A stretch of 35,287 nt of DNA. Source: Geobacter sp. (GTDB taxonomy: Bacteria > Desulfobacterota > Desulfuromonadia > Geobacterales > Geobacteraceae). Position numbers and translations under genes: made by a program. The notes under the pieces are model-generated. The model made no database searches. It saw nothing but the letters and a program-made list of their open reading frames with translations, and had not been told where the DNA came from. Location of the stretch: positions 1 through 35,287 of the forward strand of contig JACOUQ010000002.1 of NCBI GenBank assembly GCA_016177775.1. The letters run 5' to 3'. Positions 23,040 to 31,471 of this stretch are shown here, in pieces; position 1 is the first letter of the stretch, and every line of letters starts with the position of its first letter.

Positions 23040-24413
23040 ATGAAAATTTCGAAAAAGATCGTTATCCTGTTGATCCTCCTCCTTATTGCCGCCGCAGCCG
23101 GCGGCGGCTGGTACCTCTGGCAGGCGAAGACCGCCAAGAAGGCCCAGGAGGCCAAGAAGGGCGGAGAGGAGAAGGTGATCTACACCTGCTCCATGCACCC
23201 CTTCATCATCAAGGACAAGCCCGGTTCCTGCCCCATCTGCGGAATGCAGCTTATCAAGAAGGTGGAGGGCGCCCAGGCTAGCGCCAAGGAGATGGATATG
23301 CTGGGGCATGTCTCCCTTTCCGCCACCCAGCGGGTGATGGCGAACGTGGCCACCATCGAGGCGAAGGCCATGCCGCTGGATAAGGAAATCGCGGCCGTCG
23401 GTATCGTCCAGTACGACCAGGCGCGCCAGGGTAAGGTTACCGCCTGGGTGGCGGGACGGATCGACCGGCTCTATGTGAACACAGTCGGCTCGTGGGTTTC
23501 CAAGGGTAAGCCGGTGGCCGAGGTTTATTCGCCCGACCTGGTTTCGGCGCAGCAGGAATACCTCCTGGCCCTTCGCAGCCGCGAGCAGTTCAAGAACTCA
23601 GCGATCCAGTCCATCGCCCAGGGGGGTGAGGGGCTGGTGACCTCTGCCCGCCAGCGCCTGAAGCTGATGGGGGTGAAGGACCACCAGATCGCGGCCCTGG
23701 AGAAATCGGGCGAGCCCAACATCCGTCTCTCCATCTACACGCCGCTCTCCGGTATCGTCATTGAAAAAATGGTCCTGGAGGGGCAATACGTGAATACCGG
23801 CGATCCCCTCTTCAGCATCGCCGACCTCTCCACGGTCTGGGTGGAGGTGGAGGTCTACGAGAACGAGTTCCCGGCCATCAAGCTCGGCCAGCGGGTGGAG
23901 ATCGTTTCCCAGTCCTATCCCGGAAAGACCTTCACCGGCCGTGTATCGTTCATCTACCCCTTCCTCGATCCCAAGACCCGCACGGTCAAGGTGCGGGTGG
24001 AGATCGGCAATCCCGGCCTGAAGCTGAAGCCCGACATGTTCGTTAACGCCACCATCAAGGCTCCGCTAGGCACGGCAGTAGCAGTACCTGTGACAGCGGT
24101 GATCGACACCGGCAAGCGCCAGGTGCTCTGGGTTGAGACGGAGCCCGGTATGTTCGCCCCACGTGAAGTAAAGGTGGGTGCTCGGGCAGGGGACAATCTC
24201 CAGATCCTGGATGGGGTGAAGGCTGGAGAAAAGGTGGCGGTTTCCGGCGGCTACCTGATCGACTCCGAATCCCAGCTCCGCGGCGGCGCCGGAGGGCATG
24301 CCGGGCACGAGGGGATGAAGATGGATGAGAAGGGCGGACAAACGCCCGCTGCTCCGGCTCCGGCCGCTCCCAAGAAGGGTGGCGGCATGGATATGGGCGA
24401 TATGAAGATGTGA
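23040..24413 (+). CDS. cusB: CusB-type periplasmic adaptor of a heavy-metal RND exporter
   Basis: A membrane-fusion protein linking the CusA pump to the outer-membrane channel and handing over metal ions. The 457-residue protein has an N-terminal membrane anchor (about 6-27) and a heavy-metal-binding domain at 48-74 (YTCSMHPFI... and CPICGMQL, with Cys, Met and His ligands). Next come barrel-sandwich/alpha-hairpin and beta-barrel HlyD-like parts. The tail after about residue 415 is His/Met-rich (GGHAGHEGMKMDE..., GGGMDMGDMKM) and likely binds Cu(I) or Ag(I). The frame could open at 22983, but that start lies within the palindromic repeat. Confidence 0.93.
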   Translation: MKISKKIVILLILLLIAAAAGGGWYLWQAKTAKKAQEAKKGGEEKVIYTCSMHPFIIKDKPGSCPICGMQLIKKVEGAQASAKEMDMLGHVSLSATQRVMANVATIEAKAMPLDKEIAAVGIVQYDQARQGKVTAWVAGRIDRLYVNTVGSWVSKGKPVAEVYSPDLVSAQQEYLLALRSREQFKNSAIQSIAQGGEGLVTSARQRLKLMGVKDHQIAALEKSGEPNIRLSIYTPLSGIVIEKMVLEGQYVNTGDPLFSIADLSTVWVEVEVYENEFPAIKLGQRVEIVSQSYPGKTFTGRVSFIYPFLDPKTRTVKVRVEIGNPGLKLKPDMFVNATIKAPLGTAVAVPVTAVIDTGKRQVLWVETEPGMFAPREVKVGARAGDNLQILDGVKAGEKVAVSGGYLIDSESQLRGGAGGHAGHEGMKMDEKGGQTPAAPAPAAPKKGGGMDMGDMKM

Positions 24414-24417
24414 CTTT

Positions 24418-24476
24418 GTAGGGGCGGCCCCATGTGGCCGCCCAAAACCAGGGCAGGCACACGGGCCTGCCCCTAC
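24418..24476. repeat. GTAGGGGC palindromic element between cusB and cusA
   Basis: Same type as 21363-21415 (GGCCCCATGTGGCC then CAGGCACACGGGCCTG, closed by GTAGGGGC/GCCCCTAC). It sits 5 bp after the cusB stop and about 28 bp before the cusA start, so it would fold in the operon mRNA. Confidence 0.9.
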
Positions 24477-24504
24477 AAAATGCCGTTGTTAAGGATACCG
24501 TTAT

Positions 24505-27500
24505 ATGATCGAAAAAATCATCGAATACTCCGCCAGAAACCGCATCGTCATCATGATGATCTTCGCAGTGATCATCGCCGCAGGGCTGTGGGCTGTCGTC
24601 AAGACCCCGGTGGACGCCATTCCGGACCTTTCCGACAACCAGGTGATCGTCTTCACCGAGTATCCCGGCCGCTCCCCGCAGGTAGTTGAGGACCAGGTTA
24701 CCTACCCGCTGGCGGTGAACCTCCAGGGGCTTCCGAAGGTCCGGGCGGTACGGGCTTCCTCCGCCTTCGGTTTCTCCATGATCTATGTGATCTTCGAGGA
24801 TTCGGCCGACATCTACTGGGCGCGGACAAGGGTCCTGGAACGGCTGAACTATGCCGCGTCCCTTCTACCCTCCAACGTCCGGCCGACCCTCGGACCGGAT
24901 GGCACCGGCGTGGGGCACGTCTTCTGGTACACCATCGAAGGGAAGGGGTATGACCTGGAGCAGCTCCGGACGCTGCAGGACTGGTTCGTCCGCTACCAGT
25001 TGAATACCGTCCCCGGCGTGGCCGAGGTGGCCTCCATTGGCGGGTTTGTCCGGGAATACCAGATCGACCTCGATCCGAACAGGCTTTTTTCTTACAACAT
25101 CAATGTCGGCCAGGTGATGGAGGCGGTGCAGCGCTCCAACAAGGATGTTGGCGGCAGGCTCCTGGAGCAGGCTGACGCCGAATTCCTCATTCGTGGCAAG
25201 GGGTACATAAAATCCACCAAGGACCTTGAGGATATCGTGGTCGGCGCCGATATGCGCGGCACCCCCATATATCTCCGAAACCTCGGCACGGTCCAGCTGG
25301 GCGGCGCCATCCGGCGCGGCGTGCTGGACATGAACGGCGAGGGAGAGCGTGTCGGCGGGATCATCGTCATGCGCTACGGCGAGAACGCCAAAGACGTCAT
25401 CGACAGGGTGAAGGAGAAGATCAAGGCCCTGGAGAAGGGGCTTCCGCCGGGCGTGACGATCATGGCCTCCTACGACCGTTCCGATCTGATCGAGCGGGCG
25501 ATAGAGACTCTAAAGCGGGCGCTGACCGAGGAATCCATCGTCGTCTCCCTGGTGATCCTGATATTCCTCCTCCATTTCCAGAGCGCCCTGGTCATTGTCC
25601 TAACCCTCCCGATCGCGGTCCTGATCGCTTTCATCACCATGAAACTTTTGGGGGTAACCTCGAACATCATGTCCCTGGGGGGGATCGCGATTGCCATCGG
25701 CGTGCTGGTGGACGCCGGGGTCATCATGGTGGAGAACTGCTACCGCCACCTCTCCGAGATCCCCCCCGAGGAGCGGAAGGAGAAGCGGCTGGAGATTATC
25801 ATCACTAGCGCCAAGCAAGTGGGCCGCGCGATCTTCTTCTCCCTCGCGATCATCGTCCTCTCCTTCGTGCCGGTCTTTCTCCTGGAAGGACAGGAGGGAA
25901 AACTGTTCCACCCCCTTGCCTTCACCAAGACCTTCTCCATGGTCGGCTCGGCCATGATCGCCATCACCCTGGTGCCGGTACTGATGTACTACTTCATGCG
26001 CGGCAAGATGCCGCCGGAGAGCGCCAACCCGGTCTCCATGTTCTTCATAAAGCTCTACTCGCCGGTGATCCGCTGGGTGCTGAAGTGGAAGAAGACCACC
26101 ATTGCCCTGAACATCGCGGCCCTGGCCATCGCCATCCCCATGTTCATGTCCATCGGAAGCGAGTTCATGCCCCCCCTGGACGAGGGGTCGCTCCTCTACA
26201 TGCCGGTCACTCTGCCGAACGTCTCCATTACCGAGGCGAAGCGGCTCATTCAGGTGCAGGACAGGATCATCAAGGAGATGCCCGAGGTGGAGCACGTGCT
26301 CGGCAAGGTGGGACGGGCCGAGACATCCACCGATCCCGCGCCGGTATCCATGTTCGAGTCGATCATCATCCTCAAGCCCAAGGACCAGTGGCGCAAGGGT
26401 ATGACCAAGGCGGACATAGTATCCGAGCTGGATGCGAAGCTCCAGCAGATCGGGGTCCGCAATGGCTGGACCCAGCCGATCATCAACCGGATAAACATGC
26501 TCTCCACCGGGGTCCGCACCGACCTGGGGGTGAAGATCTTCGGTAACGACCTGAACGTCCTGAAGGACCTGGCGGTCCAGTCCGAGGTTATCCTGAAGAC
26601 CGTCCCGGGCGCGGCGGACGTGGTGGCCGAGCGGGTCACCGGTGGCAACTACATCGACATCGACATCGACCGCGAGGCCGCGGCCCGCTACAACGTGAAG
26701 GTGGGTGACATCCAGGACGTGATCGAAACGGCCCTCGGGGGCGAGATGCTCTCCACCAGCGTTGAGGGGCGTAACCGCTTCCCGATCCGCCTGCGCTACA
26801 TGCGCGAGTATCGGGACAGCATCCCGGCCATGCAGCGTATTCTGATTTCCGGGATGGATGGCGCCCAGGTGCCACTCTCCCTGGTGACAAAACTCAAGGT
26901 CACCACCGGCGCCCCTGAGATCAATAGCGAAGGGGGGCTCCTCCGTTCCATCGTGTTCCTCAACGTGCGTGGCCGCGACATGGGGGGCTTCGTCACCGAG
27001 GCGAAGCAGGTGCTTGAAAAGCAGCTGAAGCTCCCGTCCGGCTACTATGTGACCTGGTCCGGGCAGTGGGAGAACCAGATCCGCGCCAAGAAGCGGCTCC
27101 AAATCCTGGTCCCGCTCGGGATGGTGATCATCTTCGTCCTCCTCTACTTCACCTTCCGCTCAGCCCTGGAGGCGAGCATGGTCATGCTCTCGGTGCCGTT
27201 CGCCCTGGTTGGCGGGGTCTACCTGGTCAAGGCCCTTGGGTACAACTTGTCTGTGGCGGTCTGGGTCGGATTCATCGCCCTCTATGGGGTGGCGGTGGAG
27301 ACCGGGGTGGTGATGGTCATCTATCTCCACGAGGCCCTGGATAAGAAGTTGATCAACGGGCCGTGCACCGAGCAGGACATCTACGACGCCACCTTCGAGG
27401 GTGCGGTGCTGCGGCTGCGGCCCAAGCTGATGACCGTCGCGGTGGCCCTTCTCGGCCTCGTCCCGATCATGTGGTCGAGCGGCACCGGCGCGGACGTGAT

Positions 27501-27642
27501 GAAGCCGATTGCGGCCCCCATGATCGGCGGGATGATTTCCTCGGCAATCCACGTCCTCATCATGACCCCGGTGATCTTCGTGCTGATGAAGAAGCGTGAT
27601 CTCAAGAAGGGGAAACTGCATTATTCGGGGATGAAGCATTGA
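24505..27642 (+). CDS. cusA: CusA-type heavy-metal RND efflux pump
   Basis: The inner-membrane proton-driven pump (HME-RND) of a tripartite Cu/Ag exporter. The 1045-residue length is typical, with twelve membrane segments and two large periplasmic loops. The proton-relay residues are visible: Asp in GVLVDAGVIMVENC, Glu in GVAVETGVVM, and Lys in LRPKLMTVAV. Against E. coli CusA from memory, Met in SMFESIIILKP and Met in INMLSTGVRT match two of the three copper-site methionines. The third place reads RYNVKVGD, with Val instead of Met. The substrate may thus be Cu/Ag with an altered site, or another soft metal. Order is channel, cusB, cusA. Confidence 0.94.
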   Translation: MIEKIIEYSARNRIVIMMIFAVIIAAGLWAVVKTPVDAIPDLSDNQVIVFTEYPGRSPQVVEDQVTYPLAVNLQGLPKVRAVRASSAFGFSMIYVIFEDSADIYWARTRVLERLNYAASLLPSNVRPTLGPDGTGVGHVFWYTIEGKGYDLEQLRTLQDWFVRYQLNTVPGVAEVASIGGFVREYQIDLDPNRLFSYNINVGQVMEAVQRSNKDVGGRLLEQADAEFLIRGKGYIKSTKDLEDIVVGADMRGTPIYLRNLGTVQLGGAIRRGVLDMNGEGERVGGIIVMRYGENAKDVIDRVKEKIKALEKGLPPGVTIMASYDRSDLIERAIETLKRALTEESIVVSLVILIFLLHFQSALVIVLTLPIAVLIAFITMKLLGVTSNIMSLGGIAIAIGVLVDAGVIMVENCYRHLSEIPPEERKEKRLEIIITSAKQVGRAIFFSLAIIVLSFVPVFLLEGQEGKLFHPLAFTKTFSMVGSAMIAITLVPVLMYYFMRGKMPPESANPVSMFFIKLYSPVIRWVLKWKKTTIALNIAALAIAIPMFMSIGSEFMPPLDEGSLLYMPVTLPNVSITEAKRLIQVQDRIIKEMPEVEHVLGKVGRAETSTDPAPVSMFESIIILKPKDQWRKGMTKADIVSELDAKLQQIGVRNGWTQPIINRINMLSTGVRTDLGVKIFGNDLNVLKDLAVQSEVILKTVPGAADVVAERVTGGNYIDIDIDREAAARYNVKVGDIQDVIETALGGEMLSTSVEGRNRFPIRLRYMREYRDSIPAMQRILISGMDGAQVPLSLVTKLKVTTGAPEINSEGGLLRSIVFLNVRGRDMGGFVTEAKQVLEKQLKLPSGYYVTWSGQWENQIRAKKRLQILVPLGMVIIFVLLYFTFRSALEASMVMLSVPFALVGGVYLVKALGYNLSVAVWVGFIALYGVAVETGVVMVIYLHEALDKKLINGPCTEQDIYDATFEGAVLRLRPKLMTVAVALLGLVPIMWSSGTGADVMKPIAAPMIGGMISSAIHVLIMTPVIFVLMKKRDLKKGKLHYSGMKH

Positions 27643-27674
27643 GAAACGGTGAATGGTGAATCGGATACGGAAAT

Positions 27675-27745
27675 GTAGGGGCGAGGCATGCCTCGCCCTT
27701 GTTTCGATCGACCGCAGTTCTGGGCGACGCATGCGTCGCCCCTAC
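27675..27745. repeat. Inverted copy of the 22939-23015 palindromic element
   Basis: Carries the GAGGCATGCCTC hairpin first and the GACGCATGCGTC hairpin second, bounded by GTAGGGG and CCCCTAC. Relative to 22939-23015 the whole unit is reversed. It lies 24 bp before the start of the next gene's ribosome-site region. Confidence 0.9.
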
Positions 27746-27768
27746 ATAAACACAAAAGGAGAAAGAAC

Positions 27769-28254
27769 ATGAAAAAAGCAGCAATCATTATCGCAGCAAC
27801 GTTTGCCCTCTCGGCCCCGGCGGCGTTCGCCGCCATGGAGCACGGCTCCATGAAGGGGATGGAGCACATGGAGCACAAGGCCGGCGTGGCCCACGAGGAA
27901 GTGGTTGACGGCGTAAAGGCGTCCTTCATGATCATCAGCATGGATGAGCGGATGAAGGAGCTGAAGATGGCCAAGCCGGCCGGAATGAAGGAGACGCATC
28001 ACCTGATGGTGACCTTCACCGACGCCAAGAGCGGGAAGAACCTGGCAGAGGGCGAGGTGAAGGTGAAGGTCCAGGCTCCGGACAAGTCTTCCCAGGAAAA
28101 AGACCTGATGGGAATGCCGGGAATGTCTGGAATGGGAGCCGGCTTCGGCGCGGATCTCGTCATGGACAAGAAGGGGAAGTACGGCGTTATGACCAAGTTC
28201 AAGCTGAAGGACGGGAAGGTCAGGAACTCCAAGTTCTGGTACACCGTGAAGTAA
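27769..28254 (+). CDS. Met/His-rich exported protein, possible periplasmic metal chaperone
   Basis: A 161-residue protein with a signal peptide (MKKAAIIIAATFALSAPAAFA). The mature N-terminus is a Met/His cluster (MEHGSMKGMEHMEHKAGVAH), and a second Met-rich stretch (LMGMPGMSGMGAG) follows the middle. The core (HHLMVTFTDAKSGKNLAEGEVKVKV) looks like a YtkA/FixH-type beta-sandwich. Such Met clusters bind Cu(I) or Ag(I). Standing after cusA, it could play the CusF role without being related to CusF. AAAGGAG lies about 9 bp upstream of the ATG. Confidence 0.85.
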   Translation: MKKAAIIIAATFALSAPAAFAAMEHGSMKGMEHMEHKAGVAHEEVVDGVKASFMIISMDERMKELKMAKPAGMKETHHLMVTFTDAKSGKNLAEGEVKVKVQAPDKSSQEKDLMGMPGMSGMGAGFGADLVMDKKGKYGVMTKFKLKDGKVRNSKFWYTVK

Positions 28255-28293
28255 GGACTGGTAATTCCAGATTGCTTTATAACTGACATCTGA

Positions 28294-28370
28294 CCACCCC
28301 TAACCCCTCCTGAATCAGGAGGGGGACTTAAAAGCTCCCCTCCTTGATAAGGAGGGGCTGGGGGTGGTAA
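28294..28370. repeat. CCACCCC...GGGGTGG palindromic repeat
   Basis: The outer arms CCACCCCTAACCCCTCC and GGAGGGGCTGGGGGTGG close two small hairpins (CCTGAATCAGG and CTCCTTGATAAGGAG). The end GGGGGTGGTAAG recurs at 20329-20340. Confidence 0.8.
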
Positions 28371-28373
28371 GTA

Positions 28374-28399
28374 TAGGGGCAATTCAAGAATTGCCCCTA
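28374..28399. repeat. Perfect palindrome TAGGGGCAATTC / GAATTGCCCCTA
   Basis: 12-bp arms with an AA loop. It shares the TAGGGGC...GCCCCTA ends with the larger elements at 21363, 22939, 24418 and 27675 but has a different, single core. It lies 22 bp before the next gene. Confidence 0.85.
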
Positions 28400-28421
28400 C
28401 GTCGTTCTTGGGAGGAAAACG

Positions 28422-29300
28422 ATGTCGAAAATAACCCGCCTGATCTTTTTTTCGCTTTTTCTTGCCTTGACCTTCCAACTCGCTGCCTGCAAAAAGAAGG
28501 AAACCCCACCTTCGTCCCAACCGGCGCGCGTCTCCGCCACCAAGGCCTACGAGCACTTCTTCGGCCCGGCTCCTACCACCGACAAGGGCACTTGCTACGC
28601 CTTCGTCATCTATTTCCCGTCGGCCAAGGAAAAGGGGAAGGTAGTGCCGTTCCCGTTCTTCACCTTTGACGAGGCGAGCCTCAAAAAAGTGGCGGTGGAG
28701 CGCCTGATCGGCGGGATGGATACCGGTAGCTACAAGGGGGAATTTCTTTCCATCTTCCCGTCGGGCACCCATCTTCTGGCACTGGAGGAGGCGGGAGGGA
28801 TGGTGACCGCAAGGTTCAGCAAGGAGATGGGTAACGCCCCATCCGATGCGCCCTCCGCCAAGGCGCTCTCATCCGCCCTGGCCCTGACATTGGGCCAGTT
28901 TGTCGGGGTGAAGGAAGTGCGGATGCAGATCGAGGGGCAGAAGGGGGATACCGTCTGCCTGGTCCTCCCGGAGAGTGAAGCGGTGATGCAGCCCGGCTCT
29001 CCCCGGCTTCTCTCCGTCACCGCCATGAAGGAGAAGGGTGAGAAGGATGTTGCGGAGGTGGACGCCTTTTTCGACCGGCCGGTGGATATCAAGGAGCTGG
29101 TGCTGACCGACAAGGCGGGAAAGACCTTCGAGGGGGATGTTTACCACTCGGTTTTCGATATGGCGGCTGTTTTGAAACCGAAGGATGCAGCTCAGTTCAA
29201 GGCCGGCATGCCGGTGAAGGTCCGCTGGAAGGCGATGGACAAGGTGGGAAGGACATCGCAGGGAGAAGAAGAATTTTCCCTGGAAGTGAAAGAACATTGA
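28422..29300 (+). CDS. GerMN-domain lipoprotein
   Basis: A 292-residue protein with a lipoprotein signal peptide and lipobox LAAC (Cys23), so it is anchored in the envelope. Residues of about 55-165 show the GerMN (Germane) pattern: FPSGTHLLALEEAGGMVTARFSKEM, then a helical stretch and LTLGQFVGVKEVRMQIEG. The C-terminal third (about 205-292) looks beta-rich. GGAGG lies about 8 bp before the ATG. GerMN domains are found in sporulation and envelope proteins and do not define a function here. Its place after the Met/His-rich protein suggests an envelope role linked to metals, which is only inference. Confidence 0.8.
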   Translation: MSKITRLIFFSLFLALTFQLAACKKKETPPSSQPARVSATKAYEHFFGPAPTTDKGTCYAFVIYFPSAKEKGKVVPFPFFTFDEASLKKVAVERLIGGMDTGSYKGEFLSIFPSGTHLLALEEAGGMVTARFSKEMGNAPSDAPSAKALSSALALTLGQFVGVKEVRMQIEGQKGDTVCLVLPESEAVMQPGSPRLLSVTAMKEKGEKDVAEVDAFFDRPVDIKELVLTDKAGKTFEGDVYHSVFDMAAVLKPKDAAQFKAGMPVKVRWKAMDKVGRTSQGEEEFSLEVKEH

Positions 29301-29317
29301 AACCTGGGAAAAGCGGT

Positions 29318-29448
29318 CTCGCGCAAAGGCGCAAAGAGCGCAAAGGAAAACCAAACAGTTATAGAACTTTTGATATTCACCCGATAGGTATGGTTCTCAT
29401 TCCAGTAATTTTTTGAATTTCTTTGCGGCCTTTGCGTCTTTGCGCGAG
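29318..29448. repeat. Inverted element of the GCAAAGACGC family
   Basis: Arms of 28 bp (29318-29345 and 29421-29448) match with three mismatches around a 75-bp AT-rich centre. It has the same CGCAAAG words as 17272-17478. It fills the gap between the GerMN lipoprotein and the cytochrome gene. Confidence 0.85.
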
Positions 29449-29495
29449 TAAATGCTGTTTTGTTGAAATCTGTTAGAATAGAAAGGGGTAAATCT

Positions 29496-29921
29496 TTGAA
29501 AAGAATCTCGGTAATAACCATTTCCGCCCTGCTGCTGATCCAGGGCGGGGCCTTGGCCCACGAAGGTGAGAAGCACGAGCAAAAAACCCACAAGACCGAT
29601 GCACAGATGCAGAAGCTACATGGCATGATGCCGACGTACGGCGCTGCCCTGGCAAAGGTCGAACAGGCCCTGGAGAAAAAGGATGCGGCGGCTGTGGAGG
29701 CCGAGGCGGGCAGGATGCTCGCCACGACCCCCGACCTGAAGAAGTCGAAGCCCCACAAGAATATCAAGCAACTGAAAACATTCAGGAGCATTGCGGCCGG
29801 ATTTGAAGGGGACTTGAAGGAAACGGTGGATCAGGCAAAAAAAGGTGATTTTGCCAAAGCCGGGGCAGCCTTCAAAAAAGCCGAAGCCAAATGCGCGCAG
29901 TGCCACGCAAAGTTCCGCTAG
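29496..29921 (+). CDS. Cytochrome c'-like monoheme periplasmic protein
   Basis: A 141-residue protein with a signal peptide (MKRISVITISALLLIQGGALA) and a helical body. A single heme motif CAQCH sits at 133-137, four residues from the C-terminus. A four-helix protein with a C-terminal CxxCH is the plan of cytochromes c' and c-556. The mature N-terminus is His-rich (HEGEKHEQKTHK). The start is a TTG at 29496 with GAAAGGGG upstream; the frame could open at TTG 29460, but the signal peptide would then be internal. It may bind small ligands or carry electrons. Confidence 0.8.
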   Translation: MKRISVITISALLLIQGGALAHEGEKHEQKTHKTDAQMQKLHGMMPTYGAALAKVEQALEKKDAAAVEAEAGRMLATTPDLKKSKPHKNIKQLKTFRSIAAGFEGDLKETVDQAKKGDFAKAGAAFKKAEAKCAQCHAKFR

Positions 29922-29952
29922 ACCTGACTGTGGGAAATCGGGGGATAAAATC

Positions 29953-30609
29953 ATGGCGGATGCCAAACCATTGTCGGACAGGATAACCAGCCGTCTCGAA
30001 CGTCATCAACTTGAGCTTGGCGAGCGGCAAAGTTCCATCGATTTTTCCATGAAGGCGCTCCTGGATCAACAGGAGCGCTTTGCCTCCGTAGCCCAACAGA
30101 TCATCGGGTCGGTCATTCGCCCCCGGATGGAGGAACTGGCACGTCATTTCGAGAACGCCGAACTCAAGGTGCTTCAGGGCAACTCCGGCTTCCATTGTGT
30201 GTGCGATTTTGCCCACACCCCGCGTTTCCCTGCCACTGTCTCCTTTGATATCTGTCTGCTGCCCGGAGAGAGTAAGGACATAAAGGTTCGATCAGACATT
30301 CAGATTTACCCGATTCTTATGGAATACAAGCGGGATGATACTATGAGTTTCCCGCTCGATGGCCCGGAAGAGGCGATAGGCCCGTGGGTGGAGGAGAGGA
30401 TTGTCGAGTTCCTGGACACATATCTGCGCCTGGAAACCCATCCATATTACCAGAAGGATAATATCGTTACCGATCCGGTCTGCGGAATGCAGATTTCTGC
30501 AATTGCCGCGACAAGCAAAATCGAGTGCGGCAGCCACACCGTGTATTTCTGCTCAGATGCTTGCAAAGAGGCTTTCTCAAAAAATGGAGAAGGAGGAAAA
30601 CTGGCATGA
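29953..30609 (+). CDS. YHS-domain protein
   Basis: A 218-residue cytoplasmic protein (no signal peptide seen). The N-terminal half is helical and charged. The middle (FHCVCDFAHTPRFPATVSFDICL) looks beta-rich. The C-terminus (172-211) is a YHS domain: DPVCGMQI, then YFCSDACKEAF, with Cys residues C177, C192, C200 and C204 that likely bind a metal. YHS domains occur in copper ATPases and mercury/copper-handling proteins. The stop overlaps the next start by 4 bp (ATGA at 30606). GGGGATAAAATC precedes the ATG. A metal-sensing or carrier role is possible. Confidence 0.8.
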   Translation: MADAKPLSDRITSRLERHQLELGERQSSIDFSMKALLDQQERFASVAQQIIGSVIRPRMEELARHFENAELKVLQGNSGFHCVCDFAHTPRFPATVSFDICLLPGESKDIKVRSDIQIYPILMEYKRDDTMSFPLDGPEEAIGPWVEERIVEFLDTYLRLETHPYYQKDNIVTDPVCGMQISAIAATSKIECGSHTVYFCSDACKEAFSKNGEGGKLA

Positions 30610-30785
30610 AGATCGAGAAAATCAAGGAAATCGCCAAGCAAAAAGGGGTAGTGACGGGGAAAATGAAAAAGTCGGAGATCGTCAGAGCGATCCAGCAGTT
30701 GGAGGGAAATACGACCTGCTTCGATACCGGACAGGCGGCCGAGTGCGGTCAGGATAAATGTCTGTGGCGGGAAGACTGCAAGTAA
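30606..30785 (+). CDS. SAP-like mini-protein with a Cys-rich tail
   Basis: A 59-residue protein. Residues 1-33 (MKIEKIKEIAKQKGVVTGKM then KKSEIVRAIQQLE) resemble the SAP / Rho N-terminal helix-extension-helix fold that binds nucleic acid. The tail has four Cys residues (TCFDTGQAAECGQDKCLWREDC), which could bind a metal ion. Translation is coupled to the YHS gene through ATGA. A DNA- or RNA-binding metal sensor is a guess from this layout. Confidence 0.75.
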   Translation: MKIEKIKEIAKQKGVVTGKMKKSEIVRAIQQLEGNTTCFDTGQAAECGQDKCLWREDCK

Positions 30786-30857
30786 TAAGGGGTATTCCAC
30801 AGGAAAGGCAGCGTCGCTTGGATTAAGCCGGCTTACTGGCCCAGAGGATAAATAAGC

Positions 30858-31313
30858 TTGTCCATTTCCCTTTTCTGCAAGGATCTACGCAAAAACTTCG
30901 TCCTCCATGCCGTGGCCGCCCATTTCAATAACGGTCTCCTCCCCGCGGCCCTGCTTTTCCTGTTCCTGTCCATGTTCAATGACGGCCCTTATTTTGAGCA
31001 CACCGTCCTGCATCTGAATCTCCTTGCACTCTGCATGTTGCCGGTTTCCTTTTTTTCAGGGATCAGGGACTGGCGCACGAAGTTCGGCGGTGGCCGAGCC
31101 CCCATCTTCTACCGCAAGTTGTGGCTTTCCGGCCTCCTTTTTCTTGAGGTGGGGAGCGCAGCTGCTCTCCGTCTCACCCATCCGGAGATCATCAGTTATG
31201 GCGGGTTTTTCAAATGGCTCTATATCATGCTCCTTTTCGGGGCATTGCCCGTGGTGGTCCTGCTGGGACATTACGGAGCGAAACTGGCGTTCGGGCTGAA
31301 ACCGATGAAATAG
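30858..31313 (+). CDS. Four-helix inner-membrane protein, DUF2231-like
   Basis: A 151-residue protein with about four membrane segments and His residues at the start of helices (VLHAVAAHFNNGLLPAALLF, then LRLTHPE). This recalls DUF2231-type putative heme/metal membrane proteins. The start is a TTG at 30858 with AGAGGA 10 bp upstream; no better start is seen. It is the last + strand gene before the 226-bp gap. Confidence 0.7.
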   Translation: MSISLFCKDLRKNFVLHAVAAHFNNGLLPAALLFLFLSMFNDGPYFEHTVLHLNLLALCMLPVSFFSGIRDWRTKFGGGRAPIFYRKLWLSGLLFLEVGSAAALRLTHPEIISYGGFFKWLYIMLLFGALPVVVLLGHYGAKLAFGLKPMK

Positions 31314-31357
31314 ACAAGCAAAAGATCCCTGCCTGTAATTCTTGTAGAAAATCCCAC

Positions 31358-31412
31358 AATAATTAGTCACATTGTAGAATATTCGTTATTTAAGAATAAT
31401 TAGACCATTGTT
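31358..31412 (+). promoter_or_regulatory. Direct repeat, possible upstream activator site
   Basis: AATAATTAG occurs at 31358-31366 and again at 31395-31403, each followed 2-3 bases on by CATTGT. The 37-bp spacing and the location 60-115 bp before the sigma-54 promoter at 31472 are normal for enhancer-binding-protein sites. Confidence 0.5.
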
Positions 31413-31471
31413 TGCACACTGCTGACAGAAAATCCGTACTGATTTCAATGTGTTGCGGAAGGTTGTAAGAG

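Noticed and set aside
25600..27102. 500-codon minus-strand ORF opposite cusA
   Set aside because: Antisense shadow; His/Asp/Gly-rich composition comes from the reverse reading of cusA codons.
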